From Roridomyces roridus (Eukaryota; Basidiomycota; Agaricomycetes; Agaricales; Mycenaceae), in assembly GCA_029378245.1 (NCBI GenBank), contig JARKIF010000004.1:3348001-3412000 (forward strand): a DNA stretch of 64,000 nt. Direction: 5' to 3'. Shown here in pieces: positions 59,351 through 64,000 of the stretch (positions within the stretch are counted from its first letter, which is position 1; every line of letters starts with the position of its first letter). Below the pieces are notes generated by a model, which was not told the origin of the DNA, ran no database searches, and was given only the letters and a program-made list of their open reading frames with translations. The translations under genes were made by a program, and so were the position numbers.

Positions 59351-60000
59351 GGTTGCTCAACTCTACGACTTCATTGACCGGGCCGGAATAATCATGCCAA
59401 CCAGGATTCACAGCACCCGAATCCCTGCCGGGTGAGCGCCGTTACCGCCCGAACCTGAAGGTTGTGATCGGACAACTGGCCAAAGGGCCGCTCATTCATG
59501 TCGGATAACATGCACCGAGTCCCCGAGTAGCGCCGTTTACATTTAACAAACGAGGGATCATGCACCAGGAGTGCTGGACGGAGGCCTTGAGCCGCCATTA
59601 CGCACCACCGTACATCAACATTGGGGGCTGGGTTTTACATGGACGATGAACCTAACCTGGTAGACAACATCCGTCGGAGCGGCCAGGAGACTCAACCCAC
59701 TCAAAGTTACATATCCGACGCTCGTTCGACTCGGGCATGGCAGTGCGAGGATGGACTTTGTTGCCTTTTTTTTTTTTTTTTTTTTTTTTTTCGCTCTTCG
59801 AAGTTCGAATCGGTAGTTATGTAAGCGCTGCAGGTCGTTGCATATAATTCGGTAGCTCAGCTTTACTACTTCATTGGCCGATCGGGAATTCGTTCTGACC
59901 AGGGCTTGCAGCACCCGGATCACCGTGGCTCGTGACCAGCCGCCGGGAGGTTGTGAATTACAGTGACCAGACTTGTGATCGGCAAACTGGCTCCAAACCA
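59351..60000. repeat. Diverged direct repeat pair with a 26-T tract between
   Basis: Unit 1 (from about 59351) and unit 2 (from about 59850) share the order GCTCA..TCTACGACTTCATTGRCCG, CACAGCACCCG, GGTTGTGA and TGATCGGMAACTGGC. Between them 59766-59791 is an uninterrupted run of 26 T, which on the minus strand is a poly-A tract, as left by retroposition or slippage. Confidence 0.5.
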
Positions 60001-61264
60001 CTCGGAATCCACGACTGCTGGCCGACTTGGACTGGTCAGTCGCTTGATCTCAGTCCACACTCCACTCCATAATTTCAGGAACTCGGGGCAGGAGCATGGA
60101 AGATCAGGTTTCACCGATTCTGCATTTCTATAAAACGGAGGAAGGCGCTTGGAAGACGCACCTGGACATAGATCTTTGTTTGCTTTGAATCCAACAAAGC
60201 AGGACTGGTGGTTCGAATTCAAACCTGCCGCAAAGATCAGTAGTGGGTAAGTACTAAACCCTCGCAGATTTCGCCCACCTGCATGTTTCTTTCCCGTCGA
60301 GCCGCCATCACGCAAATAATCGGAAACAGCCGAATGGGCAACGAGTACTATCGGTCATAAGCAGTGGAATAAAGGCAAGCCTTTCACGTGAACCTGAGCA
60401 CTGCATCACAAATAGTCCCGGCACCGAAACCTGAGTCGAGTGGCTCGGTCAATCCGCTGTACAGTGAACACCTGGTCAGCTGGTCCTGGGTCTTCGTTCG
60501 ATTCAAGTCGGGGATTTCAGCGGGAGAGAGAGATTATTTTCCATGATTGGTCCCGCAATGACAATGTTGCCTTGTTCAAGTTGGAGGTTGGAATTGAGTT
60601 GGAACTCGGAAGAACTTTCTCGAATGGATTTGATCTGGGCATTCCAGCTAGTTGCAAAATTCTAGGCGACATCGACTGAGGGAACGTGTGGAGTAAATGT
60701 CATCAAACTGCTAGTCGCCGCCGCCGCCGCCGGCGCGTGTCGCGAGACGTCCCGTGGGCCGTGCGATGTTTCTTCATCGGCAAATACAAGGTCATCGCGG
60801 GCCACGGGCCTCTTGGTTTTGTGGGTCAACTGGCGGCTGACGCTGCCTAACAGCGGCCCTCCACAGCACCAGTTTGTGTTGGGTGAGCAGGCGAGCACCG
60901 TGACGGGTGGTGATTATTTTTGATAGCTGTCAACGCACGACCGCGCTCTGGGCCATCTTTGATGGTTGATCCTTACTATGTTTTGATTGCGGAGGGGGTG
61001 TCTGCAACGACTCCGAAGGAGTGCATTCAGGTGCATTCCCAGAAGTCCATACTCCCCGAATCAAAGCTCTCTCAATCCTCTCACACAGATCGACCAAGTC
61101 CGGACGGGTGCAATCGAAGCAGGCGGGACGCCCACTGACGCCCATCACTGTTGATCATTCGCGTGGATCACCGATCAGGAACAAGACTTTTACTTAGCGA
61201 CGGTCACTTTGCTCTCCCGTCTTTACACCAAATTTACACCCTCCACTCTTTTACGGCCCGCACG

Positions 61265-62283
61265 ATGCACGCCTTCTCCCCCGTCGTTGGCGCACTCCTT
61301 GGAATCTGGGCAACTACCGTACGTGGACTCTGGTCGTCACCGATCTTCCGCGTATAACCTCGTGTAGGTCCGGGCAGACTCATGCGCCGACGCCTCCAAA
61401 GCAGTCCCCCTCTATCGCGACTTCAACGGCGACATCGGTGACCACTTCTACACCGTGCGCTTACTTCCCTCCCTCTCCTTCCTTCCTCACTCACCTCTGT
61501 CGCGGTAGATCGACAAAGCAGAATACGACGCTGCCAATCAAGGCGGGTACACACCCGAGGGCGCCCGTCTCTCCGTTTTCTCCCAACAATACGCCGGCAC
61601 TGTACGCTTCTTCCGGCTGTGGAACGGCGGCTCTGGCGACCACTTTTACACCACCAACGCCACGGAGGCTGACTCTGCCGCGACGCACAACGGCTACGTC
61701 CACGAAGACGACAAGGCGCCGATGTGGATTTACCCGGATCAGCTGTGCGGCAGCGTGCCGTTGTATCGGATGTACAATAACGGCGCGTCGGATCATTTTT
61801 ATACCATCGACGCGGCGGAGAGGGATGACGCTGCTGAACATGGGTGGTCGTTTGAGTGGATTGCGGGATATGTCTTCCCGGCTCCCGGCAGTGCTCAAAG
61901 TAGCAGCAGCACCACCACCACCACCACCACCACCAAAGCCAGTTCGGTCACGGGCTCGACGACGCTGAGCACATCCTCGTCGAAAGGTCCTGTGACCTCG
62001 GCCACGCCATCCGGGACGAGCTCTGCGGCGCCTCAGCCATCCAATCTCGCCGATACTGGCCCAGTGATCCCCGCAGCTACGACGTACCTCTCACCTTCCA
62101 ACGCCACGGATACGGTGCCTACAGGGTGAGTCAGATTCTCATCCCTTGTCGAAGTCGGATTGTTCTCAATTTTGTTTCACCAGGACGACTCAGACCAATG
62201 GCGCACCATCTATGTCCTCCCGACAGGCATCGTTACTTGCTGCATCCACGCTTCTCGCTGTTATGTCCGGGTGGTGGGTCTGA
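61265..62283 (+). CDS. Secreted DUF5648-repeat protein with predicted GPI tail
   Basis: The start at 61265 gives a signal peptide (MHAFSPVVGALLGIWATT, an intron, then VRADS). Three copies of the DUF5648 repeat follow: PLYRDFNGDIGDHFYT, FFRLWNGGSGDHFYTT and PLYRMYNNGASDHFYT, each with the DHFYT signature; a WIAGYVFP end closes the array. Then comes a Ser/Thr-rich stalk that includes an eight-Thr run encoded by an ACC microsatellite (about 61910-61935). After a last intron, a hydrophobic end (ASLLAASTLLAVMSGWW) stops at 62281-62283. The layout fits a GPI-anchored wall protein. DUF5648 repeats occur in secreted fungal proteins and next to hydrolases; the ligand is unknown. About 270 residues. 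Confidence 0.85.
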
Positions 62284-62482
62284 TGTTGTCCATCTCGTTT
62301 AGATCGTATTACCTTTGGACTTGATTTATTTCCGCTTTGACGCAACATCGCGAAACACGCCGAATCTCTGAACTGAAAGCCTTCTGCGAATCTCGGCGAC
62401 CCAACAATCTTTCGAACAGCCGGCGAATTCATCGGGTTCTACATCACTGCAGCTCTCCATTGTGCTTCTTTATGGCGGTCTG
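62284..62482. other. Short intergenic spacer
   Basis: Separates the DUF5648 gene from the inverted-repeat element; no feature seen. Confidence 0.4.
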
Positions 62483-63776
62483 ACTGCACATTTAAATATC
62501 CCACACTTTTATGGACCTTCCCATACTTTATAATGAAAATTTTGTCTTTCCCATACTTTTTGAGTCTTTTGAACACCAAAAGAAAGTGTGGGGAAAAGTT
62601 GAACTTTCCCCCACTTCTATTGAGTTGAAATCCGACTTTCCACACTTTTATCGCTTAGCCTGCCGTCACTTTGATCGCCTGCCCTTGCTTCGTTGATCCC
62701 ACACTTTTATTCAACTTCGAATTTTCCCATACTTTTTTTCAACCGTAAATCTTCCCCACTTTCATTCGACCTCGACACTTCCCCCACCTTTTTCAGGCTC
62801 GAAGGGTACTGTCCCCCGCCTTTAATTGACACCATTGGACACGTCTACTGGCGTGTCGCAGGGCTGCATCCATGATCCTTACTACTGGCTGACTGACACC
62901 TGTGACCTCTCAGCTCTGCCTTCCGAGACGAGCGTCTGGCCTCATCCTATCTGACGTGCTCTGCTCGTGCCGCCTCGTCTTATCAAGTCCTGCGCTCCGG
63001 CCCGACCGGTCTCCAATCCTGCACTCCCCACGTGGTCAAATCATTGGCTGGACTCGCACTAAAGCCATCCCTCCCCTCCCCTGCCGTTGCCGCTGCTCCA
63101 CTCTCACCACAGAGCAGGGCTGGGTACCTCACTCCTCACTAGAGCTCTCTGTGGCCCGTGGGCAAGTCGTTCTCTTTCATAGCCGTGATTAGCCGCCACG
63201 GCCCAATCGGCCCAATCGGCCCAATCGGCAAGCCGCGCATCTCAATTCTCAACCCTCTTGGTTGGCACCACTCGGCAGGCCGCACCGTGCAGCATCGTGA
63301 CGATGGGTGATTCTGTCTGAGTCCAGCTGGCCCGTCGATAACCGCCCTCAAGGCCGGCTGATCATGTCACCCTCCCGCCCTCCTAGCTATGGTGTGAAAC
63401 GCACCAGTTGGGAGAGCGTGCTGCGCGGTGGTCAGCGTCGTCTGCCCGCCTGTGTATTGAACCAAATAAAAGTGGGGATGTCTCGAGGTTGAATGAAAGT
63501 GGGGAAATTTTGCAGTTGAAAAAAAGTATGGGAAAATTCGAAGTTGAATAAAAGTGTGGGATCAACGAAGCAAGGGCAGGCGATAAAAGTGACGGCAGGC
63601 TAAGCGATAAAAGTGTGGGAAGTCGAATTTCGACTCAATAGAAGTGGGGGAAAGTTCAACTTTTCCCCACACTTTCTTTTGGTGTTCAAAAGACTCAAAA
63701 AGTATGGGAAAGACAAAATTTTCATTATAAAAGTATGGGAAGGTCCATAAAAGTGTGGGATATTTAAATGTGCAGT
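62483..63776. mobile_element. 1.3-kb element with about 312-bp terminal inverted repeats
   Basis: The left arm is 62483-62794 and the right arm 63465-63776; their reverse complements agree along the whole length with few differences, starting at ACTGCACATTTAAATATCCC. Each arm carries eight spaced variants of the motif CCCAYACTTTTAT, possible transposase-binding sites. The 670-bp centre has no coding capacity I can support and includes a CGGCCCAATC x3 tandem near 63200. Long TIRs suggest a foldback or Mutator-like non-autonomous element. No target-site duplication could be found. Confidence 0.85.
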
Positions 63777-64000
63777 TATGAACTCCGCCAAATATCCCTG
63801 TGAGGCTTCCGTGTCGTGCGTGCAAGAAACACAATTCTTACAAGTGGGCAACCAGATGTGCCAGAGTGGTGAAATGTTCCCTTCATCGTCGACACGCCCG
63901 GGCCCTGTTCGATTCAGGCCCGAGTCTTGGAGGCGCAGAGTTTTTTCTTCCCTACCACTCCACGAACGAACCAGCATTCCGAATCCCAACGAATACATAC
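63777..64000. other. Window edge, no feature supported
   Basis: The last 224 bp contain no frame or motif that I can assign. Confidence 0.4.

Larger units (their letters stand above)
58826..61264. other. Intergenic with repeats, no gene supported
   Basis: The middle part holds a pair of diverged direct repeats (59351-59480 and 59850-60000) separated by a 26-T run. From 60.4 to 61.2 kb nothing recognisable is seen. Confidence 0.45.

Noticed and set aside
62474..63785. 9-bp Mutator-type target duplication around the long-TIR element
   Set aside because: The flanks GGCGGTCTG and TATGAACTC do not match, so the superfamily stays open.

Overview
This window is nuclear DNA from a filamentous basidiomycete, most likely an Agaricomycete mushroom. 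The reasons are genes cut into many short exons by introns of about 45-60 bp with GT..AG ends, fungal gene families (NADPH oxidase ending in KEHF, ThrE/Prm10 membrane protein, cupin, DUF5648 secreted protein, MDR and AKR oxidoreductases), tRNA genes with introns, and a kinase-like protein with a TINIIGG leader of a type expanded in mushroom genomes. All gene models were spliced by eye from the sequence; no transcript or database search was available.

Left half (about 1-28 kb): an accessory, repeat-rich region. Its backbone is a mirror-image duplication of a divergent two-gene module. A large secreted protein of unknown function (A1, 1852-4579, minus; A2, 20207-24203, plus) lies head-to-head with a small protein with three QxW-type repeats that looks like a ricin-B-type beta-trefoil lectin (B1, 7402-8019, plus; B2, 17271-17914, minus). 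The order is A1< B1> ... B2< A2>. A1 has an in-frame TAA and B1 an apparent one-base frameshift, whereas A2 and B2 read through, so the left arm appears to be decaying. The 9 kb between the arms is a transposon graveyard: a 533-bp hAT-like MITE with an 8-bp target duplication, inverted-repeat elements, GC-rich palindromic repeats and minisatellites. A 1.3-kb terminal-inverted-repeat element sits inside intron 2 of A2.

Middle (25.5-36.7 kb): a truncated copy of the 3' end of a phospholipase D gene, a mushroom-type kinase-like gene (28.1-30.7 kb, minus), the complete phospholipase D gene with two HKD motifs (31.1-34.3 kb, minus), and a C2H2 zinc-finger protein (35.6-36.7 kb, plus).

Right half (39-62 kb): gene-dense. 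In order: a ThrE/Prm10-like membrane protein with a probable one-base deletion; tRNA-Gln(CTG); an MDR dehydrogenase (minus) divergent from a Nox-type NADPH oxidase (plus); tRNA-Gly(GCC); an aquaporin-like channel with altered NPA motifs (minus) divergent from an aldo-keto reductase (plus); a divergent TKL-like kinase (minus); a second, paralogous aldo-keto reductase (minus); a secreted germin-like cupin (minus); and a secreted DUF5648 protein with a predicted GPI tail (plus). The window ends in a 1.3-kb element with about 312-bp terminal inverted repeats made of a reiterated short motif.

I see no CRISPR array, rRNA, autonomous transposase or complete biosynthetic cluster. The oxidoreductases, Nox and cupin look like separate housekeeping or secretory functions rather than one pathway.
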